A stretch of 64,000 nucleotides of DNA, from contig NZ_JAPEOS010000002.1 in NCBI RefSeq assembly GCF_026340975.1, forward strand, positions 142,501 to 206,500, in the 5' to 3' direction. This document shows, piece by piece, positions 18,046-27,189 of the stretch; positions within the stretch are counted from its first letter, which is position 1; every line of letters begins with the position of its first letter. The DNA comes from Streptomyces sp. NBC_01214. Lineage in GTDB: Bacteria; Actinomycetota; Actinomycetes; Streptomycetales; Streptomycetaceae. The notes beneath the pieces are model-generated. The model was not told where the DNA came from. It did no database searches and saw only the letters and a program-made list of their open reading frames with translations. A program made the translations under genes and the position numbers.

Positions 18046-19509
18046 ATGACTGATCGGGACGCACGGCTGGCGGGGGCGGTACGGGCGGGGAGGCTCGCGG
18101 AGGTCCACGAAGTGCTGTGGGCGGGGGCGGACCCCGAAGCGACGGACGGGAGCGGGCTTCCGGTGCTCTGCGCGGCCGTGGCGGCCGGGAACCCGGAAGT
18201 CGTCCACGCCCTGCTACGTGCCGGAGCCGCCCCGGACCCGGCGGACGGGAGCGGGCTGCCGGTGCTGTGCGCGGCCGTCGCGGCGTTCGAACACCGGATC
18301 GTCGAGGCCCTGGTGGAGGCCGGCGCCGACCCCGACCGGGTGCTGCCGGACGGTACGACCCCCCTGCTGCGGGCCGTCGAGGGCGGCTCCCCGGCCACGG
18401 TCTCGGCGCTCCTGTACGCCAGGGACCTCCAGGAGCCGGAAGTGCGCCTGACCGAGCCGGTGCGCGAGCGGCTGCTCGCCGCGGCCCGCCACTGGTACGC
18501 GACGGGCCCGGAGGCGGAACTGCGGCGCCGGACCGGCGCCACGGGCCCGGCGAAGACCTCGACGGTCGACGAACAGTGGTGCGAGGTCGAGCAGATCACG
18601 CTCGGCGGGCGGACCGTCCGCGCCGGACACGGCGCCGTCCTGAGCACCCTGGAGTCGGTGTTCGGGGTCCCGGCCCCGCTGACGGAACTGGTGGCCCGCG
18701 CCGTCCGCCACCCCGACCCCCGTCACCCGGACTGGGCGGAGTCCCGGTTCCAGCTGGGCAAACGCCTCGACGAGGGAGCCCGGGAGCTGGTGACGGCCTT
18801 GCGGAACCACCCGTCGGCCGACCACCGCCGCTTCGCCGCCGACTGGCTGGGGACCTGCCAGTTCTACCCGGAAGCCGCCACCTACCAGCACCACGACGAC
18901 GACCGCGACCTCCTGGCCTCCTGGGCGGAGACCGAAACGGACGCCGTGGTGCTCGCCGAGGTCCTCTGGGCCCTCACCGAACACGAGGTGGAACACCCCC
19001 GGCTGGAAGCCATCGGCCTCAGGCACGCCGACCACCCCGACCCGCGGGTGCGCCGCAGGGTGCCGGAGTGCCTCGCCTGGTACGAATCGCCCCTGACGGT
19101 ACGGGCCGCCGCCGCGCTGCGCGCCCTGACGCAGGACCCGGACGACGAGGTCCGCTTCGCCGCCGCACGCGCCCTCCTCGCGGAAGGACACGAAGACCGG
19201 CACGGGCCCCGGGCCGTCATCCGCGACCTGGTCCGCGATCCGCATAGCCCGGCGCGCGGCGGGGCCGCGGAGGCCCTGGCCGATTCCGACGACCGCACGG
19301 CCGACGCCACGGAGCTGCTACAGGCCCTGCTGGACGCCGACGACCGCATCCTGCGCCTGGTCGGCGCCTACGGCCTGGCCCTGCGGGACCACCCGCGCAC
19401 CCCGGAGGCGTACGCGCGGGTGCAGGAACTCGGCCCGATCTACCTACCTGACCACCGGGCGAACGCCCTCACGGACTGGCGCCTGCGCAACGAGCCGTCC
19501 GCCGGGTAG
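18046..19509 (+). CDS. Ankyrin-repeat plus HEAT-repeat protein
   Basis: A 487-residue cytosolic protein made of protein-interaction repeats. The first 125 residues are ankyrin-like (LAEVHEVLWAGADPEATDGSGLP; VVHALLRAGAAPDPADGSGLP; IVEALVEAGADPDRVLPDG), with near-duplicate consecutive units. A linker of about 80 residues follows. From about 215 to the end there are HEAT-like helical repeats (HPDPRHPDWAESRF; DPDDEVRFAAARALLAEG; DADDRILRLVGAYGLALRD). No catalytic motif is seen. ATG 18046 is preferred over upstream in-frame codons because the first ankyrin repeat starts just after it. It lies between the hem operon and hemB without an obvious link to heme. Confidence 0.8.
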   Translation: MTDRDARLAGAVRAGRLAEVHEVLWAGADPEATDGSGLPVLCAAVAAGNPEVVHALLRAGAAPDPADGSGLPVLCAAVAAFEHRIVEALVEAGADPDRVLPDGTTPLLRAVEGGSPATVSALLYARDLQEPEVRLTEPVRERLLAAARHWYATGPEAELRRRTGATGPAKTSTVDEQWCEVEQITLGGRTVRAGHGAVLSTLESVFGVPAPLTELVARAVRHPDPRHPDWAESRFQLGKRLDEGARELVTALRNHPSADHRRFAADWLGTCQFYPEAATYQHHDDDRDLLASWAETETDAVVLAEVLWALTEHEVEHPRLEAIGLRHADHPDPRVRRRVPECLAWYESPLTVRAAAALRALTQDPDDEVRFAAARALLAEGHEDRHGPRAVIRDLVRDPHSPARGGAAEALADSDDRTADATELLQALLDADDRILRLVGAYGLALRDHPRTPEAYARVQELGPIYLPDHRANALTDWRLRNEPSAG

Positions 19510-19631
19510 TCGGCTGGCCGACTAGCTGGCGACCGGGCGCTCCGGCGCTCCGGCGACCCGGCGGATCGGGACCGCCGGAGCCGGAGCGACGGGCCGCCCA
19601 CGCCACCGCCCGGGGCGCGGACCGATCACCG

Positions 19632-19736
19632 GAGATCACCGAGGCGCTGCTACGGCTCCTCGGCGCCGAGGACCAGGACGTTCGGCTCAGCGCCGCCCAC
19701 AGGAACGCACCCGGCGGGCGAGACCCGTCCGAGCCG
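19632..19736 (+). pseudogene. HEAT-repeat gene remnant
   Basis: The roughly 300 bp between the HEAT gene and hemB contains a stretch that reads EITEALLRLLGAEDQDVRLS in one frame, which resembles one more HEAT unit of the upstream gene. It has no start codon or ribosome-binding site and is out of frame with the upstream gene. Possibly it is a decayed 3' extension. Confidence 0.4.
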
Positions 19737-19808
19737 GCCCGGGGCGGGCTCCGGACACCCCCTAGGCTTGTCGCGACTGCTGTCGATGCTCGAAGAGGCG
19801 ACTGGAAC

Positions 19809-20810
19809 ATGAGCGCGTACGGATCCTTCCCCGGTTCGCGGCCCCGCCGGCTGCGCACCACCCCGGCGATGCGGCGGATGGTCGCGGAGAACCGGCTGCA
19901 CCCCTCGGACCTGATCCTCCCGGCGTTCGTTCGGGAGGGCATCAGCGAGCCCCTGGCGATCTCCGCGATGCCGGGCGTCGTGCAGCACACCCGGGACACG
20001 CTGCGGAAGGCCGCCGTCGAGGCGGTCGAGGCCGGGGTCTCCGGGATCATGCTGTTCGGTGTCCCGGCCGACGAGAACAAGGACGCGCTGGGCACGGCGG
20101 GCACCGAGCCGGACGGGATCCTCCAGGTCGCGATCCGCGACGTGAAGGCCGAGGTCGGGGACGACCTGGTGATCATGTCGGACCTGTGCCTGGACGAGTA
20201 CACCGACCACGGTCACTGCGGCGTCCTGGACGAGCACGGACGCGTCGACAACGACGCGACGCTGGAGCGCTACGCCGAGATGGCGCAGGTCCAGGCGGAC
20301 GCGGGCGTCCACGTGGTCGGGCCGAGCGGGATGATGGACGGACAGGTCGGCGTCATCCGTGACGCGCTGGACGAGACCGGGCACGAGGACGTCTCGATCC
20401 TCGCGTACACGGCGAAGTACTCGTCCGCCTTCTACGGTCCCTTCCGAGAGGCCGTCGCTTCCTCGTTGCAGGGCGACCGCAAGACGTACCAGCAGGACCC
20501 GGCGAACGCCCGGGAGTCCCTGCGGGAGCTGGCCCTCGACCTGGAGGAGGGCGCGGACATGGTGATGGTCAAGCCGGCCGGCCCCTACCTCGACATCCTG
20601 TACCGGGTCGCGCAGGCGGTGGACGTTCCGGTGGCGGCGTACCAGATCAGCGGCGAGTTCGCGATGATCGAGGCGGCCGCGGAGAAGGGCTGGATCGAGC
20701 GCGACCGCGCCATCCTGGAGACCCTGCTCGGCATCAAGCGGGCGGGTGCCGACACGATCCTCACCTACTGGGCGACCGAGGTCGCGGGCTGGCTGCGCGA
20801 GACCCGCTGA
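19809..20810 (+). CDS. hemB: Porphobilinogen synthase (delta-aminolevulinate dehydratase)
   Basis: Condenses two 5-aminolevulinate molecules to porphobilinogen. This 333-residue protein has the Schiff-base lysines in TAKYSSAFYGPFREA (Lys203) and MVMVKPAGPYLDI (Lys255). The segment DLCLDEYTDHGHCG keeps a partial set of the cysteine/histidine metal ligands (Cys127, Cys137). ATG start. It is separated from the rex-hemACD operon by the HEAT gene and is likely transcribed from its own promoter. Confidence 0.96.
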   Translation: MSAYGSFPGSRPRRLRTTPAMRRMVAENRLHPSDLILPAFVREGISEPLAISAMPGVVQHTRDTLRKAAVEAVEAGVSGIMLFGVPADENKDALGTAGTEPDGILQVAIRDVKAEVGDDLVIMSDLCLDEYTDHGHCGVLDEHGRVDNDATLERYAEMAQVQADAGVHVVGPSGMMDGQVGVIRDALDETGHEDVSILAYTAKYSSAFYGPFREAVASSLQGDRKTYQQDPANARESLRELALDLEEGADMVMVKPAGPYLDILYRVAQAVDVPVAAYQISGEFAMIEAAAEKGWIERDRAILETLLGIKRAGADTILTYWATEVAGWLRETR

Positions 20811-20827
20811 CCGACGCCGACGCCGAC

Positions 20828-20850
20828 GCCGGGGCGGTTCCGGCCCCGGC
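20828..20850 (+). terminator. Probable hemB terminator
   Basis: GCCGGGGC / GCCCCGGC arms around a seven-base loop lie 18 bp after hemB. A GCCGAC tandem run precedes it. Confidence 0.6.
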
Positions 20851-20956
20851 TCCGGCCCTGGCCCCGGCTCCCGTCTTTCCGGCGCGGCCCCGTTCGCGCT
20901 CCTCTTCCGTCAGGCGCACTCTGGAGGGATAGGTGACCCCCTGGAGGTGATGCACC

Positions 20957-21229
20957 ATGGCCACGCTCGTCGGGTGGCATGTGGAGCTCGAATTCACTGA
21001 GGAGGGCCACCGCACCAGTGCGGCGGCCCTGGTCAGGCTCGGGGACGGCTCCGAGATCAAGGCGCGAGGCTATGCCTTGCGTCACCCCTCCGACCCGGAG
21101 CAGTTGAGGGTCGGGGAAGAGATCGCGGGCGCTCGCGCGCTCATGGATCTTGCGTCGCAGATGTTGCAGAAGGCCCACTCGGAGATCGACGAGGCAACGG
21201 GCCGTACTTCCTACCCGCTCAACCACTGA
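20957..21229 (+). CDS. DUF1876 family protein
   Basis: A 90-residue soluble protein of the DUF1876 family (WHVELEFTEEGHRTSAAALVRLGDG; ARALMDLASQMLQKAHSEI). Family members resemble small double-stranded-RNA-binding-like folds, but no function is proven. A strong GGAGGT lies 8 nt before the ATG. It ends shortly before a terminator shared with the converging ABC permease gene. Confidence 0.85.
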   Translation: MATLVGWHVELEFTEEGHRTSAAALVRLGDGSEIKARGYALRHPSDPEQLRVGEEIAGARALMDLASQMLQKAHSEIDEATGRTSYPLNH

Positions 21230-21250
21230 GCTGAGCGGCAGGCTCACAGG

Positions 21251-21287
21251 CCCGCTGAGGGGCTCCGAACAGGGGCCCCTCAGCGGG
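21251..21287. terminator. Bidirectional terminator
   Basis: CCCGCTGAGGGGC / GCCCCTCAGCGGG, 13 bp perfect, with an 11-base loop. It serves the plus-strand DUF1876 gene and overlaps the stop codon of the minus-strand ABC permease. Confidence 0.8.
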
Positions 21288-22031
21288 TCCTGCTGCGGAA
21301 CAGGACCGTCGCCAGGGCCATGGCCACGGCCGTGATGCCCGCGCACCAGGTCAGGGCCACCCAGGGTGCACTTCCCGCGGGCTGCGCCAGGAGCAGTGCG
21401 CGCAGGGATTCGATCACCGGGGTCAGCGGCTGGTGGTCGGCGAAGCCGTGGAGCCAGCCGGGCATGGTCTCGATGGGGACGAAGGCACTGGACGGGTACG
21501 GCAGGAACATCATCAGGAAGGTGAAACCGCCCGCCGCCTCAGGGGACTTGGCGAGCAGCCCGAGCGCGGCGGCCAGCCACGAGATCGCCGTGATGTACGT
21601 CAACAGCAGGCCGGCCGCGGCGAGGACGGCGGCCGGGCCCGCCTGGGGCCTGAAGCCGATCGCGACGGCGACGGCGAGGACCAGGCTGGTGGAGACCAGG
21701 TTGCGCACCACTGAGGCCGCGACGTGCCCGGCGAGGATCGGGACGCTGCCGACATCGAGGGAGCGGAAGCGGTCGATGACGCCGTCTCTCATGTCCTCGC
21801 AGACGCTGACGGCGGTGGAGGCCGCCCCGAAGCCCGCGCAGAGCAGCATGGCGCCGGGCACCACGTACGTGACGTACGCCGTGCCGGTGTCGATGGCCCC
21901 GCCGAAGAAGTAGACGAAGATCAGCATCAGCATGACGGGCAGCATCAGGGCGGCGATCAGCGCGTCGGGCCGCCGGCTGCTGATGCGGAGGCTGCGGCCG
22001 GCCAGGGTGAAGGCGGTCGCGGGTACGGAGG

Positions 22032-22035
<4 letters not shown>
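21280..22035 (-). CDS. ABC-2 type transporter permease
   Basis: A 251-residue membrane subunit with six hydrophobic helices and the ABC-2 signature region LPYPSSAFVPIETMPGWLHG. It pairs with the ATPase encoded just upstream; the two genes overlap by 4 bp. Together they form a drug-export type (DrrA/DrrB-like) ABC transporter. Start ATG 22035 is in the overlap with the ATPase stop codon. Confidence 0.92.
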
Positions 22036-22967
<932 letters not shown>

Positions 22968-22995
22968 GGGGGACGGTGCTCCCTTCCAAGCTTCT

Positions 22996-23035
22996 GCGTA
23001 TGCATTACGCTCTTCTGTGTAAGTAATACACAGAA
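22996..23035. promoter_or_regulatory. Two inverted repeats, candidate TetR operators
   Basis: The first repeat is GCGTA-TGCAT-TACGC (22996-23010). The second, stronger one is TTCTGTGTA-AGTAA-TACACAGAA (23013-23035), with perfect 9-bp arms. Both lie between the divergent ABC and tetR genes and share the core xTGyGTA...TACrCA. This is the usual place for a TetR-family autorepressor to bind. Confidence 0.75.
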
Positions 23036-23068
23036 CTAGGATGGGGGTCAATCGAGGAGTGGGCGGTC

Positions 23069-23842
23069 ATGGCGGAGGACGAGGACGGCGGGACCGGGCT
23101 TCCGGCCAGCCTGGAGATGGCCTGGGGTCTGCGCGACCGCCCGGGCAAGGGGCCGCGCCCCACGCTCACGCTGCCGAAGATCGTGGAGGCGGCCGTGGCG
23201 CTGGCCGCGGGTGAGGGCATGGACGCCGTCTCCATGGGCCGGGTGGCCAAGGAGCTGAGCGTCTCGACGATGTCCCTCTACCGGTACGTCGCCGCCAAGG
23301 AGGAGCTCTACGTCCTCATGTCGGACGCGGGGGTCGGCACCCCGCCGCCGTTGCCGCCGGAGGCGGAGGGGTGGGGCTGGCGCGAGTTGCTGACGAACTG
23401 GGCGTACGCGCAGCGGGCCGTGCTCATGGCCAACTCCTGGATCCTGCGCATCCCGATCACCGCCGCGCCCGTCTCCCCGAACCAGCTGGCCTGGATGGAC
23501 CGCGGCCTCGCGTCGATGGCCGGCACGGGCCTGAAGGAGAGCGAGAAGCTCTCCACGATCATCCTGATCGGCGGCCTGGTCCGGAACGAGGCCACCATGG
23601 CCGCGGACATGATCGACGCCATCGTGAAGTCGGGCGTCGCCCCGGAGCAGGCGCTGGCCCAGTACGTCCGCACGCTGGGCCTGCTGACCGGCCCGGACAG
23701 CCACCCGGCCGTGACGCGGCTACTGGACTCGGACGCCTTCAGCGGCTCCGGCGAGCCTGACTACCAGTTCCGCTTCGGCCTGGACCGCATCCTGGACGGC
23801 CTCGCGCCGCTGGTCGCCGAGCGGGGAGCCGCTACCGGCTGA
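23069..23842 (+). CDS. TetR/AcrR-family regulator
   Basis: A 257-residue repressor of the TetR family with TetR_C-like ligand domain. The DNA-binding helix-turn-helix is at about 35-80 (IVEAAVALAAGEGMDAVSMGRVAKELSVSTMSLYRYVAAKEEL). A larger alpha-helical domain follows. The neighbouring divergent ABC transporter is its probable target, and the operator-like repeats in the gap support this. Start ATG 23069. Confidence 0.88.
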   Translation: MAEDEDGGTGLPASLEMAWGLRDRPGKGPRPTLTLPKIVEAAVALAAGEGMDAVSMGRVAKELSVSTMSLYRYVAAKEELYVLMSDAGVGTPPPLPPEAEGWGWRELLTNWAYAQRAVLMANSWILRIPITAAPVSPNQLAWMDRGLASMAGTGLKESEKLSTIILIGGLVRNEATMAADMIDAIVKSGVAPEQALAQYVRTLGLLTGPDSHPAVTRLLDSDAFSGSGEPDYQFRFGLDRILDGLAPLVAERGAATG

Positions 23843-24017
23843 CCCAGCCCGTCAGCTGCGCCCAGCTCGCGGGGGCGAGGTCCAGGACGGGGCCGTCCTG
23901 GACCTTCGAGTCCCGGACGTGGACCGCGTGCGCGCCGTGGGCGACTTCCACGCACTGGTCGCCGTCCCCGCTGCTGTGGCTGGACTTGATCCAGGTCAAC
24001 GTGTCGATGGGGCTCAT
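23832..24017 (-). CDS. DUF397 domain protein
   Basis: A 61-residue protein with the DUF397 pattern: WIKSSHSSGDGDQCVEVA near the N-terminus, then VHVRDSKVQDGPVLDLAPASWAQL. DUF397 proteins are found next to XRE/DUF5753 regulators throughout Streptomyces and are thought to act with them, some as small antitoxin-like or regulatory partners. It overlaps the XRE gene by 4 bp, and its tail overlaps the tetR tail by 11 bp. Confidence 0.9.
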   Translation of the reverse strand: MSPIDTLTWIKSSHSSGDGDQCVEVAHGAHAVHVRDSKVQDGPVLDLAPASWAQLTGWVSR

Positions 24018-24838
24018 AGCTCTCCCAGCAAGTGCATCAACAGGCCTTTGGTCTCCTCGATATTGAGGGCCTGGGTCCGCAGCATGCCATACCTCTGCGC
24101 GAGGATGCTGACGTACTCGGGGTCGGAGAACAGCTTGCTGCTGCGCTGGCCTTCGGAGTAGCCGAGGTACTTGTGCTCCGCTGTCTCCAGCACCGTGAAG
24201 GAGCCTGAGTGGCTTGCGTAGTGCGTCCTACCGAGCGGAAGGATTTGCAGGGTGACGTGGGGAAGGTCCATGCAGACCAGCAGGTGTCGCAGTTGTTCTG
24301 AGTAGACATCGGTGCCGCCGAGCTGGTCACGAAGAGCTGCCTCCCAGAGGATGAAGCTGATGCTGGGTGGCGCCTTGCGCCGCAGGATCTTCGTGCGGGC
24401 GAGGCGGTCGGCCGTCAGGCGCTCAATCGTCTCCGTCGGGTACGGCGGAATTCTGCCGCCGAAGAGGGCCCGCATGTAGCCCTCGGTCTGTAGCAGCCCT
24501 GGGATCACTGCGCACTCGTACCAGGAGAACGTCACGGCCCGCTGTTCGAGGTCCATGTACTCCTCGGACCAAGGGGGTGCAACATCCCGCTCCGGCATCT
24601 CGTTCGCCGCCACCGTCAGCAGCCCCGGCAGGCCCAGATGGAGGTCCATCAGCTCCGCGACATTCGGCATCAGCGCGCGGCGGCCCTGTTCGATGGAGGC
24701 GATGGTCTCCTCGTCCAGGCGGACCAGCTCTCCGAGCTGCTTCTGGGTCAGGTTCTTGGCGATGCGGGCGGCGGCCACCATCGCACCGACCATCTTCATG
24801 GTCGTCGCGTTCGGCCGTACTCGTTTCCTCGGTGGCAT
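24014..24838 (-). CDS. XRE-family regulator with DUF5753 domain
   Basis: A 274-residue regulator. Residues about 17-70 are a Cro/C1 helix-turn-helix (ARIAKNLTQKQLGELVRLDEETIASIEQGRR). A DUF5753 ligand/partner domain follows to the end (EQRAVTFSWYECAVIPGLLQT; LRDQLGGTDVYSEQLRHLL; HSGSFTVLE). With the overlapping DUF397 gene and divergent HATPase gene it forms the common Streptomyces trio. A long palindrome lies in the divergent promoter region. Confidence 0.92.
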   Translation of the reverse strand: MPPRKRVRPNATTMKMVGAMVAAARIAKNLTQKQLGELVRLDEETIASIEQGRRALMPNVAELMDLHLGLPGLLTVAANEMPERDVAPPWSEEYMDLEQRAVTFSWYECAVIPGLLQTEGYMRALFGGRIPPYPTETIERLTADRLARTKILRRKAPPSISFILWEAALRDQLGGTDVYSEQLRHLLVCMDLPHVTLQILPLGRTHYASHSGSFTVLETAEHKYLGYSEGQRSSKLFSDPEYVSILAQRYGMLRTQALNIEETKGLLMHLLGEL

Positions 24839-24880
24839 GACAGCGAACTCCCCACCCGCGCAACCGGAATACCCCGTGCC

Positions 24881-24908
24881 GACCCGTACTCATGAAGGAG
24901 TACGGGTC
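24881..24908. promoter_or_regulatory. 28-bp palindrome, candidate XRE operator
   Basis: GACCCGTACTC-ATGAAG-GAGTACGGGTC, perfect 11-bp arms with a six-base spacer, between the divergent XRE and HATPase genes. The spacer contains the first possible ATG of the HATPase gene, so the palindrome is better read as an operator than as coding sequence. Confidence 0.7.
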
Positions 24909-24951
24909 CGCGCTCAGCCACACGCTAGTCACGCAACGCGACGATCGTCCC

Positions 24952-25374
24952 GTGAATCCAACTATTCAGGCGGCGCTCGTGCGCGAGCGCCTCTACCTGC
25001 GCTCACCTCGAACCGTCGCAGCTGCGCGCCAGTTCACACGTGACACCTTGCGGGCGTGGGTGGTGACCGAACGTCACGACGAGATGTTGCTCTGCGTGAG
25101 CGAGCTGGCCACCAACGCCCTGCGGTACGGCGTCCCGCCCGGCCGCGGTTACCTGCTGCGGCTGTTCGGCTTCGAGGACGCGACCGTCCGCATCGAGGTG
25201 CACGACGGCGGGCCCGGAATGACGCGGATCCGCGAACGGCCGCACGGTCAGGGCCTCACCCTCGTCGCCGCGCTCGCCGACGAATGGGGGGTGCTGGCGC
25301 GGACCCCCGGAAAGGTCGTCTGGTGCGAGTTCCGTCGGACGCTCGTGACGCTTTCCCGGAATGGGATTTCCTGA
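24952..25374 (+). CDS. HATPase_c_2 ATP-binding protein (RsbW-like)
   Basis: A 140-residue histidine-kinase-fold ATPase of the anti-sigma/SpoIIAB-like type. N box ELATNALRYG, G1 DGGPGM and G2 GQGLTLVAALA are intact. In Streptomyces such proteins are paired with XRE/DUF397 genes and may sequester regulators or anti-sigma partners. GTG 24952 is preferred over ATG 24892 because the latter sits in the centre of a palindromic operator and has no Shine-Dalgarno. GTG 24952 has no clear one either, so the start is uncertain. Confidence 0.88.
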   Translation: MNPTIQAALVRERLYLRSPRTVAAARQFTRDTLRAWVVTERHDEMLLCVSELATNALRYGVPPGRGYLLRLFGFEDATVRIEVHDGGPGMTRIRERPHGQGLTLVAALADEWGVLARTPGKVVWCEFRRTLVTLSRNGIS

Positions 25375-25564
25375 AATTCATAGGTGGAAATGAACTCCAC
25401 CCTCAAGAGATTCGTTTCTCCGTGAATGATAGTGCATGGGGTGATTTGAAATGCCGATACGGTGGCGTGGCGCGTCCGAATTCCTCGTATTCGGTGAGTA
25501 GTGTTCCCTTGTTCGGATCGCGGCCCCCATGTGCAGGCTCGTCCACTCCAGAAAGAAGGCTGTC

Positions 25565-25756
25565 ATGGCCACCCTCCCCAGCAACGTGAACACGTTCCAG
25601 GACAACTGGCGCTTCTGTAACCACTGTTACTCCTTGTGGTGGAACGGTCGCCCCGACAACGGAGCCTGCCCCTCGGGCAACTCCCCGGACGGGCAGCACC
25701 ATGGTCAGGGGAGCTGGAATTTCTACCTGCCGGCCAACTCCAACGAGACCATCTGA
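25565..25756 (+). CDS. Small CxxC protein (WRFC repeat type)
   Basis: A 63-residue protein beginning MATLPSNVNTFQDNWRFCNH. The motif WRFCNHCYSLWWNG and later GACPSGNSPDGQHHGQGSWN resembles a family of short units with the pattern WRFCxKCxxMxxxG...CxxGGxH..., found singly or as tandem repeats in bacteria, and probably metal-binding through the two Cys plus Cys/His. AAGAAGG lies upstream of the ATG. The upstream in-frame codons (from 25529) are not needed. A strong terminator follows, so it is a single-gene transcript. Function unknown. Confidence 0.75.
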   Translation: MATLPSNVNTFQDNWRFCNHCYSLWWNGRPDNGACPSGNSPDGQHHGQGSWNFYLPANSNETI

Positions 25757-25842
25757 TCCGACCGGGTCAGGGCGTGCGGAATTCTCGCGGTCGCGGCCGC
25801 GGTCGCGTTTCGGTCGGAGAATGCTGCGCGTGCCGTCATTGG

Positions 25843-25885
25843 GCGAATGCCCCCCGACTGCCGAAATCAGTCGGGGGGCATTCGC
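25843..25885 (+). terminator. Terminator after the small CxxC gene
   Basis: A perfect 18-bp stem GCGAATGCCCCCCGACTG / CAGTCGGGGGGCATTCGC with a seven-base loop (CCGAAAT). Confidence 0.85.
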
Positions 25886-25895
25886 GTCCGGGACG

Positions 25896-25957
25896 CTTCC
25901 GTCTGCCGCGGATGACGTGGCAGACGGAAGGCGGAAGGCGGAAGGCGGAAGGCGGAG
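25896..25957. repeat. Inverted repeat and GGAAGGC tandem tract
   Basis: A 12-bp inverted repeat CTTCCGTCTGCC / GGCAGACGGAAG (25896-25930) runs straight into about five copies of the 7-mer GGAAGGC. It lies after the 3' ends of the CxxC and VOC genes and may act as the VOC terminator, or be a slippage-prone tract. Confidence 0.7.
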
Positions 25958-25994
25958 GTGCACAGGGGAACGTGCCCCGTGCACCCGGTCGACG

Positions 25995-26801
25995 TCAGCC
26001 GGGCTGTTCCGTGACCGTCGAGGTGATCACCGAGAAGGTGCCGCCCTGGGGGTCCGCGAGGATGGCCATCCGGCCCGCCACCATGTCGAAGGCCGGGGCC
26101 ATGACGCTGCCGCCGGCCCGTACGACGGCGGCCTGGATCTCGTCGACGCTGTCCACGTGGAAGTACGGCATCCAGTGCGGCGGCACCCCGGCCGGCAGCT
26201 TGGCGAGGTCCATCATTCCGCCGACCGCGCGGTCGCCGACCTTGAACTCGGTGTAGTCCCCGGCGCCCGGCATCTCGGACCGGGTCGTCGTGACGGGCAG
26301 GACGGCGGTGTAGAAGGCGGCTGCGGCAGGGACGTCGGCGGTGTTCAGCTCGTTCCAGATGAGGGCGCCGTGCTCGTTGACGATGCCTGCGCCGTCGAAG
26401 GTGCCGGCCTGCCACAGGCCGACGACCGCGCCGGTGGGGTCGGCGATCACGGCCATCCGGCCGAGGTCCATGACGTCCATCGGGCCCATCATGACCGTGC
26501 CGTGGGCGTCGGTGACCGACTTGAGGGTGGAGTCGAGGGAGTCGGTGGCCAGGTACGTGGTCCACGCGGTCGGCGGCATCGGGTCCGGGACGGTGCCGTC
26601 CGGGTTCATCGCCTTCATGATGCCGGCGACGGGCTGCCCCTTGAGGGTGCAGACGGAGTAGCCGCCCTGCTCGGCCGGGCCGACCTCGCCCTGCCACCCG
26701 AACACGTCGCAGTAGAAGTCGAGGGCGGCCTGCTGGTCGGGGACCATCAGGTCGATCCAGCACGGAGTGCCGGGCTTGTAGGGGCCGTTCATGTCAGGCA
26801 C
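25995..26801 (-). CDS. VOC family protein with two glyoxalase-like domains
   Basis: A 268-residue protein with two vicinal-oxygen-chelate modules. The first is at about 10-130 (PCWIDLMVPDQQAALDFYCDVFGW ... RMAVIADPTGAVVGLWQ) and the second at about 145-265 (LIWNELNTADVPAAAAFYTAVLP ... MAILADPQGGTFSVI). This resembles the Streptomyces hydroxylase-type or drug-binding VOC proteins. The actual reaction, dioxygenase, isomerase or binding, cannot be told from sequence. ATG start; single gene on the minus strand. Confidence 0.9.
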   Translation of the reverse strand: MPDMNGPYKPGTPCWIDLMVPDQQAALDFYCDVFGWQGEVGPAEQGGYSVCTLKGQPVAGIMKAMNPDGTVPDPMPPTAWTTYLATDSLDSTLKSVTDAHGTVMMGPMDVMDLGRMAVIADPTGAVVGLWQAGTFDGAGIVNEHGALIWNELNTADVPAAAAFYTAVLPVTTTRSEMPGAGDYTEFKVGDRAVGGMMDLAKLPAGVPPHWMPYFHVDSVDEIQAAVVRAGGSVMAPAFDMVAGRMAILADPQGGTFSVITSTVTEQPG

Positions 26802-27084
26802 GGAGGCCTCCGGTGGTGCGTGGGGGGAAGGACGGGCCGTCCCCTACCCGGCCCGTACGGCCCAAATCGGGCTGAACGGGTGATACCCGGCGGCCGTGGC
26901 GGGCCGGCGTCCCGGGGAAGTGGTCTCACCGCACGAACGTTCTCCACGAACTGCGTCACACAGCGATGGTGTCGGCGGAACGCAAGAGTGCCGCGATGTG
27001 CGGGCCGCGGGGCACTGTGGACCGCGCGGGTTCCACGCGGTCGCCGCGGTAGGGATCACGGGCAGTTCGCAACTCGGGGAGGGC

Positions 27085-27189
27085 TTACCGGAGCGCCTCG
27101 CGGGGCCCGTCGGCGAGGGCGAGCCGGTACTTCTCGACGTCCTGCGTGCAGTCCACGGCCCAGGGCGGCCCGGTGAACTCCTCGCTCAC
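27085..27189 (-). CDS. Short ORF coupled to the DUF6247 gene (possible truncated toxin)
   Basis: A 34-residue ORF starting GTG that overlaps the upstream DUF6247 stop by 4 bp (GTGA). It reads VSEEFTGPPWAVDCTQDVEK and ends soon after. Such an overlap suggests a real second cistron. The length is too short for a usual RelE/ParE toxin, so it may be a truncated partner or a small protein. No motif is recognised. Confidence 0.35.
   Translation of the reverse strand: MSEEFTGPPWAVDCTQDVEKYRLALADGPREALR

Noticed and set aside
16422..18647. 741-codon minus-strand ORF
   Set aside because: Antisense of cobA/hemD and the ankyrin gene; passes through the hem terminator, so it cannot be a single gene.
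25918..25957. CRISPR-like array
   Set aside because: Units are only 7 bp and directly adjacent, without spacers; it is a simple tandem tract.
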